Positions 1 through 8,594 of a stretch of DNA of 64,000 nucleotides are shown here, piece by piece. The DNA is taken from NCBI GenBank assembly GCA_944379995.1, contig CALWGF010000003.1, forward strand, positions 1 through 64,000, given 5' to 3'. Numbering within the stretch: the stretch's first letter is position 1; every line of letters starts with the position of its first letter. The notes under the pieces were generated by a model that saw only the letters and a list, made by a program, of their open reading frames with translations, ran no database searches and had not been told where the DNA came from. Origin of the DNA: an uncultured Clostridia bacterium (GTDB lineage: Bacteria > Bacillota > Clostridia > Lachnospirales > Anaerotignaceae). The position numbers and the translations under genes were made by a program.

Positions 1-41
1 GGGAATTTTTTTGCATTATCACTCCGCTAAAGCTTGTACTG

Positions 42-62
42 ACCACCGGCCTAGCCGGAGGT
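42..62 (+). other. GC-rich hairpin, possible insertion-sequence end or terminator
   Basis: An imperfect hairpin has arms ACC-a-CCGGC and GCCGG-a-GGT around a CTA loop, followed by TTTATT. It is far richer in GC than its surroundings. Hairpins of this kind sit near the ends of IS200/IS605-type elements and TnpB guide RNAs, so an element may lie just left of the window. It could equally be an ordinary plus-strand terminator of an unseen gene. No transposase is visible here. Confidence 0.3.
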
Positions 63-81
63 TTTATTGATAAACAACAAT

Positions 82-106
82 AAACGGTACTAAAAAAGTA
101 CCGTTT
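82..106 (-). terminator. Terminator of the hydrogenase operon
   Basis: Perfect 9-bp inverted repeat AAACGGTAC/GTACCGTTT with a 7-nt loop, 12 bp beyond the stop codon of the last hydrogenase gene. The T-rich tract that follows on the minus strand is interrupted, so termination may be leaky. Confidence 0.6.
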
Positions 107-117
107 ATAATTATTGA

Positions 118-1596
118 TTAATCATTTTTTTCATAATGTCTTTCAAGGTCAATAGATTTAAGGTCAAACACTCTTATAGCGTCAAGACTATTTTCTTCTT
201 TTGAAAGTTTTCCGTATTTATCAACTTGTCCAAGGTCTTTTGGTCCATGTGAAAGTGAAGCTGCTCCACCAATACAGCCACCTTTACAAGCCATACCCTC
301 TATAAAATTAAATGGAAGTTTTCCTAGTGAAGCAACTTTTAATGTTTTAACACATTCTGCAAGCCCGTCACATTTTGTAGGTTTAAAATCAGCTTCAATT
401 CCTTCAAGTTTAATTACTTGAGTAACAGCATCTGTTACACCACCACTTCTTGCAAATATTCTTCCATAATATGAAGCATTATCAAGAGCAACTTCGTCAC
501 ATTCTTTAAGATTAATTTCCATAGCATCAAATATAGCTTGAAGTTCCTCAAATGTCATTGTATACTCAACAGCATCTTTTATATCTTCCATTTTTATTTC
601 CATTTTCTTCGCTGTACAAGGTCCAACAAAAACAACCTTTGCATCTGGGTCAGTTGATTTTATAATTCTTGCAATAGCAACCATAGGAGATACTGTTCCG
701 GAAACATGACTCATAAGGTCAGGATACTGTTTCTTTATGTAGTTAACAAAAGCAGGACAGCAAGATGTTGTCATCCATTTTCTTTCGTCTACTGTTTCTG
801 CAAACTCATGAGCTTCGTGATATGAAACTATATCTGCACCAAGGGCAGCTTCTACTGCATGATAAAATCCTATTTTTTCTATACCAGCAATAACTTGTTC
901 AATTTTTACATCTGTAAACTGGCTTGAAATAGCTGGTGCAACAACAGCATATACTTTATATTTTGTATTATTTTCTGAGTCTTTTATAAGTTTCATTATA
1001 TCAAGAACATATGATTTATCAACTATTGCACCAAAAGGACAGTTATAAACACAAGCACCACAAGATACACATTTTGTATCATCAATATGAGCTTTTCTAT
1101 TTTCGTCCATACTTATTGCATTAATAGCACAAGAACGTATACATGGTCTTTGAACTTCACTTATCGCATTAAATGGACAAACAGCTTTACATCTTCCACA
1201 TTCAATACATTTATTTTGGTCGATATATGCTCTTTGGTTCATAATAATAATAGCATCTTTAGGACAGTTTTCATGACATTTGTGTCCAAGGCAACCTCTA
1301 CAAGCCTCTGTTACAACAAATCTATCAATAGGACATTCGTCACAGGCTTCCGGAAGAATTTGTATTACATTATCTCCCTTAAGAGGTTCCATTGTAAGTT
1401 TTGCTCTTTCCTGTATAATATGTCTTTCTTTATATATACAGCAACGAGTCATAGGTTTTGGACCTGGAATAAGAGTTTCAGAAATATCATTAAGACTTTC
1501 AAGAGTATTTGTTAAAGTATTACTTAAAAATCTTTTTACAAGTTCTTTATTAACCATATATTTTATATATTGAACATTACTTTCAAATTTACGCAT
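118..1596 (-). CDS. Ferredoxin-type [FeFe] hydrogenase, group B
   Basis: A 492-residue cytoplasmic iron-sulfur protein that probably makes or oxidises H2 with ferredoxin. The N-terminal third has a CxxC-rich segment and [4Fe-4S] motifs (CIECGRCKAVCP, CVSCGACVYNCP). The H-cluster motifs follow: TTSCCPAF near residue 276, VGPCTAKK near 322 and EGMACKGGCIGG near 432. All four H-cluster cysteines and the proton-relay cysteine (first C of SCCP) are present. TSCCPAF instead of TSCCPxW and the compact ferredoxin architecture fit group B of the usual [FeFe] classification. It is the last gene of the operon with the sensory hydrogenase and phosphatase. A paralogue lies at 20.1 kb. The physiological role of group B enzymes is poorly known. 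Confidence 0.9.
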   Translation of the reverse strand: MRKFESNVQYIKYMVNKELVKRFLSNTLTNTLESLNDISETLIPGPKPMTRCCIYKERHIIQERAKLTMEPLKGDNVIQILPEACDECPIDRFVVTEACRGCLGHKCHENCPKDAIIIMNQRAYIDQNKCIECGRCKAVCPFNAISEVQRPCIRSCAINAISMDENRKAHIDDTKCVSCGACVYNCPFGAIVDKSYVLDIMKLIKDSENNTKYKVYAVVAPAISSQFTDVKIEQVIAGIEKIGFYHAVEAALGADIVSYHEAHEFAETVDERKWMTTSCCPAFVNYIKKQYPDLMSHVSGTVSPMVAIARIIKSTDPDAKVVFVGPCTAKKMEIKMEDIKDAVEYTMTFEELQAIFDAMEINLKECDEVALDNASYYGRIFARSGGVTDAVTQVIKLEGIEADFKPTKCDGLAECVKTLKVASLGKLPFNFIEGMACKGGCIGGAASLSHGPKDLGQVDKYGKLSKEENSLDAIRVFDLKSIDLERHYEKND

Positions 1597-1620
1597 AATT
1601 TACCCCTTTTAAATTATTAT

Positions 1621-2790
1621 TTATGTATATTTTATATTGACTTCTTTACCCATTTTTTCAATTAAATCAGCTAATTTTTTAATCTGATTTATTTTAAAAT
1701 TAAATCCCATAGGGAAACTTTCTGCTTGATGTGCTGGGTTTATAGCCTGTCCGACCCATAAATTAAGCTTATCACAATCTTCTATAAGAAGTCTTGCAAG
1801 CATTGCTGCTGCATTTCTCTCTTGTAACTTAGGAAGTATCCTAGGCATTTCCATAGTATTGTTATATGAAGTTATAAGCTCTATTGCTTTATTTATTGTT
1901 ATAACACCTTCTGTAACAAGTTCTATTCTAGGCAGTATTGCAACAGGCGGAACAGTTGATGTCATTGTAGAAACATCTATTTCTATTTCACAACCAAGCA
2001 TTCTTGCCATTATATTAGCTGTTGTTCCTCCACAAACAACAACTTTTCCTTCAGCTGCAAGTATTTCATTTACAACAGAAAAATCTTCTTCTGGATTTTT
2101 TGGCGGTCCTGTAAAAAGGTTTATTGTATTTTGTTTTCTTATTTTTACAGCAAGTACCGTTGTATCATCTCCAGCTTCGCCTTCATAATATGTATTACAT
2201 TGATTTAATACATATCTTATTGTAGCCTTTGTTGAAACATTATTTTTAGATATTTCTTTAAGATAATTTTCAACATTTTCTCTTTGCCAACCAAGATTAA
2301 GACTTTTTCCAACACCAGCATGTACAACACCATCACTTACAGCTACTATCATACTTTCTTCATCAATGGTAAAATTACTTTCATAAATTATTTTATCATT
2401 TATTACTCTTTTAACCTTATGAATTTCTTTACTTTCACCATTTTTAATAAGAAATATTGAAGGATTATCAAACTCGGCTGCATAAACATTTCCATCATTA
2501 TAAACCTTTATAATTGTAAATGTAGAATATGCAAGTTTTCTTTCAGAACATACAGGCAATGTATGAACTATTGTATCTATTGTATCCTCAAGACTTGCAC
2601 CCTCTTTAAGCATTGTTGCAGCTATTTTAGATGTTAACGTAGCAAGTATATTTGCTTTTACACCACTTCCCAAACCGTCAGACAAAACAAGTATTTTACT
2701 ATCTGGTAAATTTACTTGTTCAACATGGTCACCACAAAGTTCCTCATTATGCTTTATAATACTGTTATAGGCTGTATCAATAAAAAACAA
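1621..2790 (-). CDS. SpoIIE/PP2C-type serine phosphatase linked to the hydrogenase sensor
   Basis: A 389-residue soluble protein. Residues 1-220 form a SpoIIE-type PP2C fold with the metal-binding aspartates in VLSDGLGSG, VAVSDGV and GDDTTVLAV. This predicts dephosphorylation of a Ser/Thr-phosphorylated partner, typically a STAS anti-sigma-factor antagonist. Residues 225-389 form a separate C-terminal region (VVVCGGTTANIMAR) that I do not recognise. The start is TTG, placed by GAGGGTGATTAATT just upstream, and lies 2 nt from the stop of the sensory hydrogenase. The proximity supports a hydrogenase-sensor to phosphatase relay, as in 'phosphatase-linked' group C3 loci. No STAS protein or kinase is encoded nearby. 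Confidence 0.85.
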   Translation of the reverse strand: MFFIDTAYNSIIKHNEELCGDHVEQVNLPDSKILVLSDGLGSGVKANILATLTSKIAATMLKEGASLEDTIDTIVHTLPVCSERKLAYSTFTIIKVYNDGNVYAAEFDNPSIFLIKNGESKEIHKVKRVINDKIIYESNFTIDEESMIVAVSDGVVHAGVGKSLNLGWQRENVENYLKEISKNNVSTKATIRYVLNQCNTYYEGEAGDDTTVLAVKIRKQNTINLFTGPPKNPEEDFSVVNEILAAEGKVVVCGGTTANIMARMLGCEIEIDVSTMTSTVPPVAILPRIELVTEGVITINKAIELITSYNNTMEMPRILPKLQERNAAAMLARLLIEDCDKLNLWVGQAINPAHQAESFPMGFNFKINQIKKLADLIEKMGKEVNIKYT

Positions 2791-2792
2791 AA

Positions 2793-4499
2793 TTAATCAC
2801 CCTCTTTTATAACAACATCTCTAAGTTTTGTAAGAGCAACTTTTGTTTCAGCAGTAGTTTCGCCCATAAGACTTGCTATAAGCTGTGCAACTCTCATCTG
2901 CTTTTCTATAACCTCATTTGTTGTCTTTACAGTTTGCTTTTTAAGAAGTGCCATTTCAGCTTTTCGTTTTTCATCTTGAGTTATATCCTGCATTGTTATA
3001 AGTATTTCGTTTTGCTCTTTTATGTATATAATATTTTGAAGTACAACTTTATCATAATTTTCAAGTTTAACTTTTTTACTTATTATGTCATTTTCATCTT
3101 TAATACACTTTAAAATATTATCAGCAGGAATAATATCTTCAATACTCTTTCCTACTATTTCATTTGCAGATACTCCAAATACTTTTTCAGCAGCAGGATT
3201 AAAATTAACAACTTTAAGATGTCTATTAAGTACAATTATCACATTTCTAGAATTAAAGAATATTGTACCATTAATATTTTCTGCCTTTATACGCATATAA
3301 GGCATACACATATCTGTTGTTGACATACCCTCATAAACAGCTTGTGCTTTTTTTCTACAACTATCATATCCACAAGCACCACAATCAAGTTCATCTGCTT
3401 TTGAATATTTACCCATTCTTTTTAATATTTTTATTATTTCTTCATCAGGTGCTTTTTCACGTATTACAGGATTTGGTTTATAATCAGCTTTTAAATCTAT
3501 TTTACTCCAGTCAATATTGCTTTTATTTATATTCCAACCTTTTTTAGCAAAAAATCTCATTTTCTGTTTACGTAAAAATAAATTATCAAAGTCACTAGGC
3601 ATAAACGGACCATTTATACAAGACTCATAACAAGCAGAAATACCTATATACGCACGTCTTATAGAGCCATTTTCAATAGACTCAAATAAATTTTTAACAT
3701 GGTCTAATCCATTTACTTTTAACATATCATATCCATTTTTTTCTATAACTTCTTGAAGTCCTACCCACATATCACCTGATATTGAATAATTATCACCACA
3801 ACTATTAGGAGTTATATCTGGTACAGACGGTTCCATAGTATCCATATCTATAAAACTATGTTTAAACATTCTCATAATTTCAACAAATGTAATATGAGCA
3901 TTTACAGGTGCATCATCTAAAAACGGATACGTAAGAGCTTTTTTACTCATACATGGTCCTATATATACTGTATATGCATCTGGTTCTTGTTGTTTTATAG
4001 CCTTTCCGACTGCTTCAATAGGAATTACAACAGGCATAAGATACTTTGTAAGTTTTGGATAATATTTTTCTATAAACATATTAACAGAAGGACAACTGCT
4101 GTTTATAATATATTTAACATCTGGATTATTCTCAATATATTTAGTATATTCTTTTATACAAGCCTCTGCTCCTACACCTATTTCACATATTTTACTAAAT
4201 CCAAGTTTTTTTAATGCAGATATAAATTTTTCTGGTTCATCAAAAACACCTATATATGAAGGGTCAATACAAGCAACAACATTTATTCCTGACTTTATTT
4301 TATCCTTAACAATAGAAATATCATTATCCATATTTCTTGCATGTTTTGGACAAGTGACAAAACATTGACCACAAGCAATACATTTTTCTTCATCAATAAC
4401 AGCTATATTATTATCAAACCTTATAGCCTTAACAGGACAACTTCTTACACATTTATAACAATTTTTACAATGCTCTGCTGTGAAATTAAATAATTTCAT
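2793..4499 (-). CDS. hydS: PAS-domain sensory [FeFe] hydrogenase (HydS, group C3-like)
   Basis: A 568-residue protein. In order: two [4Fe-4S] ferredoxin motifs (CKNCYKCVRSCP, CIACGQCFVTCP); an H-cluster domain with NSSCPSV (about 130), YIGPCMSKK (about 180) and ISACYESC (about 287); a four-cysteine Fe-S motif (CGACGYDSC, about 375); a PAS domain (about 415-500); and a charged helical tail. The usual TSCCP is NSSCP here, so the proton-relay cysteine is serine while the cluster ligands remain. This is typical of slow, sensory enzymes. The ATG at 4499 overlaps the preceding stop (TGATG) after AAGGTG; the longer GTG start at 4505 is less likely. Probable role: sensing H2 or redox state and signalling to the adjacent phosphatase. 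Confidence 0.88.
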   Translation of the reverse strand: MKLFNFTAEHCKNCYKCVRSCPVKAIRFDNNIAVIDEEKCIACGQCFVTCPKHARNMDNDISIVKDKIKSGINVVACIDPSYIGVFDEPEKFISALKKLGFSKICEIGVGAEACIKEYTKYIENNPDVKYIINSSCPSVNMFIEKYYPKLTKYLMPVVIPIEAVGKAIKQQEPDAYTVYIGPCMSKKALTYPFLDDAPVNAHITFVEIMRMFKHSFIDMDTMEPSVPDITPNSCGDNYSISGDMWVGLQEVIEKNGYDMLKVNGLDHVKNLFESIENGSIRRAYIGISACYESCINGPFMPSDFDNLFLRKQKMRFFAKKGWNINKSNIDWSKIDLKADYKPNPVIREKAPDEEIIKILKRMGKYSKADELDCGACGYDSCRKKAQAVYEGMSTTDMCMPYMRIKAENINGTIFFNSRNVIIVLNRHLKVVNFNPAAEKVFGVSANEIVGKSIEDIIPADNILKCIKDENDIISKKVKLENYDKVVLQNIIYIKEQNEILITMQDITQDEKRKAEMALLKKQTVKTTNEVIEKQMRVAQLIASLMGETTAETKVALTKLRDVVIKEGD

Positions 4500-4741
4500 C
4501 AGCACACCTTCTTCCTCACAATACTATTAAAGAATTCCTCTGCTGTTTCTGGCTGTACAGAATAAATTTTTTCATCAAATCTTACAGAAACAGCACCTAC
4601 ACAATTTCCAAGACAAAAACTTGCTTTTACATCTACTTTTTCAGTCATATCATTTTCAGATATAAGTTTTTCAAAAATCTTTATTATGTCATAAGAGCCT
4701 TTTAAATGACATGCACTTCCAATACAAACATTAATAACCAT
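4499..4741 (-). CDS. Thioredoxin-like [2Fe-2S] ferredoxin (HymA/NuoE-like)
   Basis: An 80-residue protein with four cysteines arranged as CIGSACH near the N-terminus and SFCLGNC around residue 43. This is the ligand pattern of the thioredoxin-fold [2Fe-2S] domain found in NuoE, HymA and HydC. It lacks the N-terminal helical part of NuoE, so it is the isolated electron-carrier domain. It is the first gene of the operon, starting at an ATG after GGAGAG and overlapping hydS by one base. It probably passes electrons to or from the sensory hydrogenase. Confidence 0.85.
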   Translation of the reverse strand: MVINVCIGSACHLKGSYDIIKIFEKLISENDMTEKVDVKASFCLGNCVGAVSVRFDEKIYSVQPETAEEFFNSIVRKKVC

Positions 4742-4795
4742 AATTTATTTTCTCTCCTTTTGTACTTATTGATAATGACACATATAATCACACCA

Positions 4796-4824
4796 ATTAC
4801 AATATATCTATGCATCTATATCAA
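4796..4824 (-). promoter_or_regulatory. Promoter of the hydrogenase-sensor operon
   Basis: On the minus strand, TTGATA (4824-4819), a 17-bp spacer and TGTAAT (4801-4796); each hexamer matches consensus at 5 of 6 positions. It leaves a leader of about 50 nt. No Rex-like TTGT...ACAA palindrome was seen. Confidence 0.5.
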
Positions 4825-5075
4825 ATTTATATAAAATTAATAATAGATACTTATAATTAGCATACAACATTTTTAAATATTTTTCTATATTATAATTTAT
4901 TTTTTTACATTATAATTCTAATTCAATAATAAATACAATTTATGACCTATAAAATTATAAGTTTTGCACAATAAACATTTTACAAATAATATATTGTATT
5001 CAAAATACTTTAATACTCAATTTAAAACACAATATAAATATGTTTTTATACAATAAATAAAATAATTATTTTTTC
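4825..5075. other. Intergenic, AT-rich, no gene seen
   Basis: This is the middle of the 398-bp divergent region between the hydrogenase operon and the ABC-F gene. It is nearly pure A/T with no convincing ORF, RNA or operator. Confidence 0.6.
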
Positions 5076-5104
5076 TTGAAAACATAGTATTTTTAGTGTA
5101 CACT
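5076..5104 (+). promoter_or_regulatory. Promoter of the ABC-F gene
   Basis: TTGAAA, 17 bp, TACACT, followed by a leader of about 30 nt carrying AAGGAG (5127-5132). The leader is too short for the ribosome-stalling attenuators seen ahead of antibiotic-resistance ABC-F genes. Confidence 0.5.
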
Positions 5105-5139
5105 CAACAGAGCAACTATATTTTATAAGGAGTTTTGAA

Positions 5140-6696
5140 ATGAGTATTTTAAATGTAACAAATTTAAGTCATGGATTTGGTGATAGAGCTATTTTTAATA
5201 ATGTATCATTTCGTCTTTTAAAAGGCGAACATGTTGGATTTATAGGTGCAAATGGCGAAGGTAAATCTACATTTATGAATATTGTAACAGGTAAACTTCA
5301 ACCTGATGAGGGAAAAATAGAATGGGCAAAAAATGTACGTGTAGGTTATCTTGACCAGCATACAGTTCTTGAAAAAGGTATGACTATAAGAGATGTTCTT
5401 AAATCTGCTTTTTCATACCTTTTTGATATGGAAGCAAGTATGAATGAAATGTATGGAAAAATGGGTGATGCTACTCCTGAGGAGCTTGAAACTCTTATGG
5501 AAGAAACAGGCACAATACAAGATTTACTTGACTCTCACGATTTTTATATTATAGATGCAAAAGTTGATGAAGTTGGTCGTGCCCTTGGTCTTGAAGATAT
5601 TGGTTTTGATAAAGATGTTACAGAGCTTAGTGGTGGGCAAAGAACAAAAGTACTTTTGGGAAAACTTCTTCTTGAAAAGCCTGATATACTTCTTTTAGAC
5701 GAGCCTACAAACTATCTTGATGTTCAGCATATAGAATGGCTTAAAAGATACCTTATTGATTATGAAAACGCTTTTATACTTATATCTCATGATATACCAT
5801 TCCTTAATAGTGTTATAAATCTTATATATCATGTTGAAAATCAAGAAATAAATAGGTATGTTGGAGATTATGATAAATTCCAAGAAATATATGCAATGAA
5901 AAAAGCACAGCTTGAAGCAGCATATAAAAGACAGCAGCAAGAAATTGATGAACTTAAAGATTTTGTTGCAAGAAATAAAGCAAGAGTTTCAACAAGAAAT
6001 ATGGCTATGTCAAGACAGAAAAAACTTGATAAAATGGAAATAATAGAACTTGCAAAAGAAAAACCAAAGCCAGAATTTAACTTCAAAGAAGCAAGAGCTT
6101 CAAGTAGATATATATTTAAAACAGAAGACCTTGTAATAGGATATGATGAACCACTTTCAAAACCATTAAATCTTGAAATGGAAAGAGGACAGAAAATAGT
6201 TCTTACAGGTGCAAATGGTATTGGTAAAACAACACTTTTAAAAAGTATATTAGGGCTTATACCACCTCTTTCAGGAAAAGTTGAACTTGGCGACTATTTA
6301 AGTATAGGATATTTTGAACAAGAAAAGAAATATGAAAATAATATAAGCTGTATAGATGAAATATGGGCAGAGTTTCCTTCATTTAATCAGTATGAAGTTC
6401 GTTCTGCTCTTGCAAAATGTGGACTTACTACAAAACATATTGAAAGTATGGTAAAAGTATTAAGTGGTGGAGAACAAGCAAAAGTACGACTTTGTAAACT
6501 TATAAATAGAGAAAGTAACATACTTCTTTTAGACGAGCCTACAAACCATCTTGATGTTGATGCAAAAGATGAACTTAAAAGAGCTTTAAAAGCATATAAA
6601 GGAAGTATACTTCTTATATGTCATGAACCTGAATTTTATGACGGTCTTGCAACAGATGTATGGAATTGTGAAACTTGGACAACAAAACATATTTAA
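5140..6696 (+). CDS. ABC-F family ATPase (YbiT/YkpA-like)
   Basis: A 518-residue soluble protein with two fused ATP-binding cassettes and no membrane segment. Walker A motifs are GANGEGKST and GANGIGKTT, signatures are LSGGQRTK and LSGGEQAK, and both cassettes have LLLDEPTN. The domains are joined by a charged, helical P-site-tRNA-interaction linker (about residues 245-315). ABC-F proteins bind the ribosomal E site and help stalled or slow translation. Length and layout resemble the housekeeping YbiT branch rather than a resistance determinant, though subfamily assignment by eye is uncertain. It is monocistronic. Confidence 0.88.
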   Translation: MSILNVTNLSHGFGDRAIFNNVSFRLLKGEHVGFIGANGEGKSTFMNIVTGKLQPDEGKIEWAKNVRVGYLDQHTVLEKGMTIRDVLKSAFSYLFDMEASMNEMYGKMGDATPEELETLMEETGTIQDLLDSHDFYIIDAKVDEVGRALGLEDIGFDKDVTELSGGQRTKVLLGKLLLEKPDILLLDEPTNYLDVQHIEWLKRYLIDYENAFILISHDIPFLNSVINLIYHVENQEINRYVGDYDKFQEIYAMKKAQLEAAYKRQQQEIDELKDFVARNKARVSTRNMAMSRQKKLDKMEIIELAKEKPKPEFNFKEARASSRYIFKTEDLVIGYDEPLSKPLNLEMERGQKIVLTGANGIGKTTLLKSILGLIPPLSGKVELGDYLSIGYFEQEKKYENNISCIDEIWAEFPSFNQYEVRSALAKCGLTTKHIESMVKVLSGGEQAKVRLCKLINRESNILLLDEPTNHLDVDAKDELKRALKAYKGSILLICHEPEFYDGLATDVWNCETWTTKHI

Positions 6697-6711
6697 AAAT
6701 TATAAAAATAA

Positions 6712-6735
6712 AAACCACAGAATAATCTGTGGTTT
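6712..6735. terminator. Bidirectional terminator between ABC-F gene and yajC
   Basis: Inverted repeat AAACCACAG/CTGTGGTTT with a 6-nt loop, flanked by an A tract on the left and a T tract on the right. It can serve both converging genes. Confidence 0.85.
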
Positions 6736-6743
6736 TTTTATTT

Positions 6744-7205
6744 TTATTTATCTTCTTTTTTACCAAAACCGAATAATGATTTTTTAGGTTTTTCTTCAAC
6801 AACAGGCTCAGCCTCTTTGTTTGAAAGATTTGGTTCTCTAACAAGAGCAACTTCCTGTTTAAGTACAGGTATACGAATACCTTTATTTGTACCAAATTCA
6901 ATAACAAAACATTCAGCTGTTATATCAGCTACTGTTCCAAACATACCATTATTTAATAAAACTGGGTCACCAACTTTAATTACTGAACGCATAGCTTCTG
7001 CTTCTGCTTCTCTTTTCTTTTGTGGTTTTACAGAAAATAAATAGAAAACACCAAAAATAACAACACAATATATAACAACAACCATAACAGGATTTGAGAA
7101 AAATCCACCTGCTGCTTGTGCTGTATTTTCTGCTGCTCCACTTGTAGAAGCTCCACTTCCAACTACGGAACTTGTTGCATTAAGTAAACACATAAAATTA
7201 CTCAT
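6744..7205 (-). CDS. yajC: Preprotein translocase subunit YajC
   Basis: A 153-residue protein. One N-terminal membrane segment (about residues 40-58) is followed by the YajC core: KPQKKR, a 'VGDPVLLNNGMFGTV' stretch and a beta-rich tail. YajC associates with SecDF-SecYEG in the membrane. The region ahead of the membrane segment is unusually long and rich in Gly/Ala/Ser, and the C-terminus has a Lys-rich extension. The start follows AAGGAGAGAATATTA. It lies downstream of tgt, a classic neighbour. Confidence 0.92.
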   Translation of the reverse strand: MSNFMCLLNATSSVVGSGASTSGAAENTAQAAGGFFSNPVMVVVIYCVVIFGVFYLFSVKPQKKREAEAEAMRSVIKVGDPVLLNNGMFGTVADITAECFVIEFGTNKGIRIPVLKQEVALVREPNLSNKEAEPVVEEKPKKSLFGFGKKEDK

Positions 7206-7310
7206 TAATATTCTCTCCTTTTCAATTTATTATTCTTTGAATAATAAAGCATAGTAAATAAATTATATTAAAATCGTTTACAATAGTCAAACATATTTTA
7301 GCATATTTAA

Positions 7311-8444
7311 TTATTTACTATTTTCCTTAAAGCCTTCAAGTTTAGCTTTTTTATATTCAACAAACCTATCTTGTTCTATTGCTTCTCTTATTTCTTCCAT
7401 CATTGTATTGAAGAAATGAAGATTATGCATAACACAAAGACGCATAGCAAGCATTTCTTTTGCTTTGAAAAGATGACGAATATAAGCTTTTGTATATCTT
7501 TGACAAGTTGGACATGTACATGTTTCATCAATAGGTGTATCATCAAGCTCATATTTTGCATTCATAAGATTAAGTTTGCCTTTATTAGTATATACGTTAG
7601 CATGTCGACCATTTCTTGCTGGAAGAACACAATCGAAGAAGTCAACACCTCTTTCAACTGCTTCAAGTATATTTTCCGGTGTACCTACACCCATAAGATA
7701 TGTAGGTTTATTCTGTGGAAGATATGGCACAACTTCTTCAAGTATATGATACATTTCTTCATGTGTTTCACCAACGGCAAGACCACCAATAGCATATCCA
7801 TCTAAATCCATTTCTGATATAACTTTTGCATGTTCAATTCTTATATCAGAATATATAGCACCTTGGTTTATACCAAAAAGCATCTGTTTTTTATTTATTG
7901 TATCATCAAGGCTGTTAAGTCTTTGTATTTCAGCTTTTGAACGAGCAAGCCATCTTGTTGTTCTTGCAACAGATTGTTCAACATAATTTCTTTCAGCAGG
8001 TATTCCAATACATTCATCAAAAGCCATAGCTATTGTTGAAGCAAGATTTGACTGTATTCTCATACTTTCTTCTGGTCCCATAAATATTTTTCTTCCATCT
8101 ATATGGGAATTAAAATATACACCCTCTTCTGTTATTTTTCTTAAAGAAGTAAGTGAAAAAACCTGAAATCCACCAGAATCAGTAAGTATAGGTTTATCCC
8201 AAACCATAAATTTATGAAGACCACCAAGTTTTTTTACAACTTCATCTCCTGGTCTTAAATGAAGATGATATGTGTTTGAAAGTTCAACTTGACATTTGAT
8301 TTTTTCTAAATCTTCAGTTGAAAGTGCTCCTTTTATGGCTGCAAGAGTTCCAACATTCATAAAAACAGGTGTCTGTATTACACCATGAGGAGTATGGAAC
8401 TCACCTCTTTTTGCTCTACCACATGTTTTTAATAATTTGTACAT
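7311..8444 (-). CDS. tgt: tRNA-guanine transglycosylase (queuine/preQ1)
   Basis: A 377-residue enzyme that exchanges guanine at tRNA position 34 for preQ1 in queuosine synthesis. The catalytic motif TDSGGFQVFSL, the second aspartate in FDCVLPARNGRHA and the zinc motif CTCPTCQRYT plus a later His are visible. The ATG at 8444, after GGAGAGT, fits the family N-terminus (MYKLLKTCGRAKRGEF); the upstream in-frame ATG adds ten residues without a good ribosome site. The neighbouring yajC shows the common tgt-yajC order. Confidence 0.95.
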   Translation of the reverse strand: MYKLLKTCGRAKRGEFHTPHGVIQTPVFMNVGTLAAIKGALSTEDLEKIKCQVELSNTYHLHLRPGDEVVKKLGGLHKFMVWDKPILTDSGGFQVFSLTSLRKITEEGVYFNSHIDGRKIFMGPEESMRIQSNLASTIAMAFDECIGIPAERNYVEQSVARTTRWLARSKAEIQRLNSLDDTINKKQMLFGINQGAIYSDIRIEHAKVISEMDLDGYAIGGLAVGETHEEMYHILEEVVPYLPQNKPTYLMGVGTPENILEAVERGVDFFDCVLPARNGRHANVYTNKGKLNLMNAKYELDDTPIDETCTCPTCQRYTKAYIRHLFKAKEMLAMRLCVMHNLHFFNTMMEEIREAIEQDRFVEYKKAKLEGFKENSK

Positions 8445-8594
8445 TAATACTCTCCATTCTTTAAATATAATCACTCAATCAATAAATACTATACATTTAA
8501 ACATTATTTTTTTCAAGTATAATAATTATGTGTATGAAAAATCAACTTTTTTTGATATAATAATTGCAAATAAAATAAGTAATGGAGAAATTTT

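Noticed and set aside
1087-1573. Plus-strand frames inside the first hydrogenase gene, and similar antisense frames elsewhere
   Set aside because: They mirror the codon structure of the real genes, have no ribosome sites and show low-complexity composition.
5105-5139. Antibiotic-responsive attenuator before the ABC-F gene
   Set aside because: The leader is only about 30 nt long, with no leader peptide or terminator.
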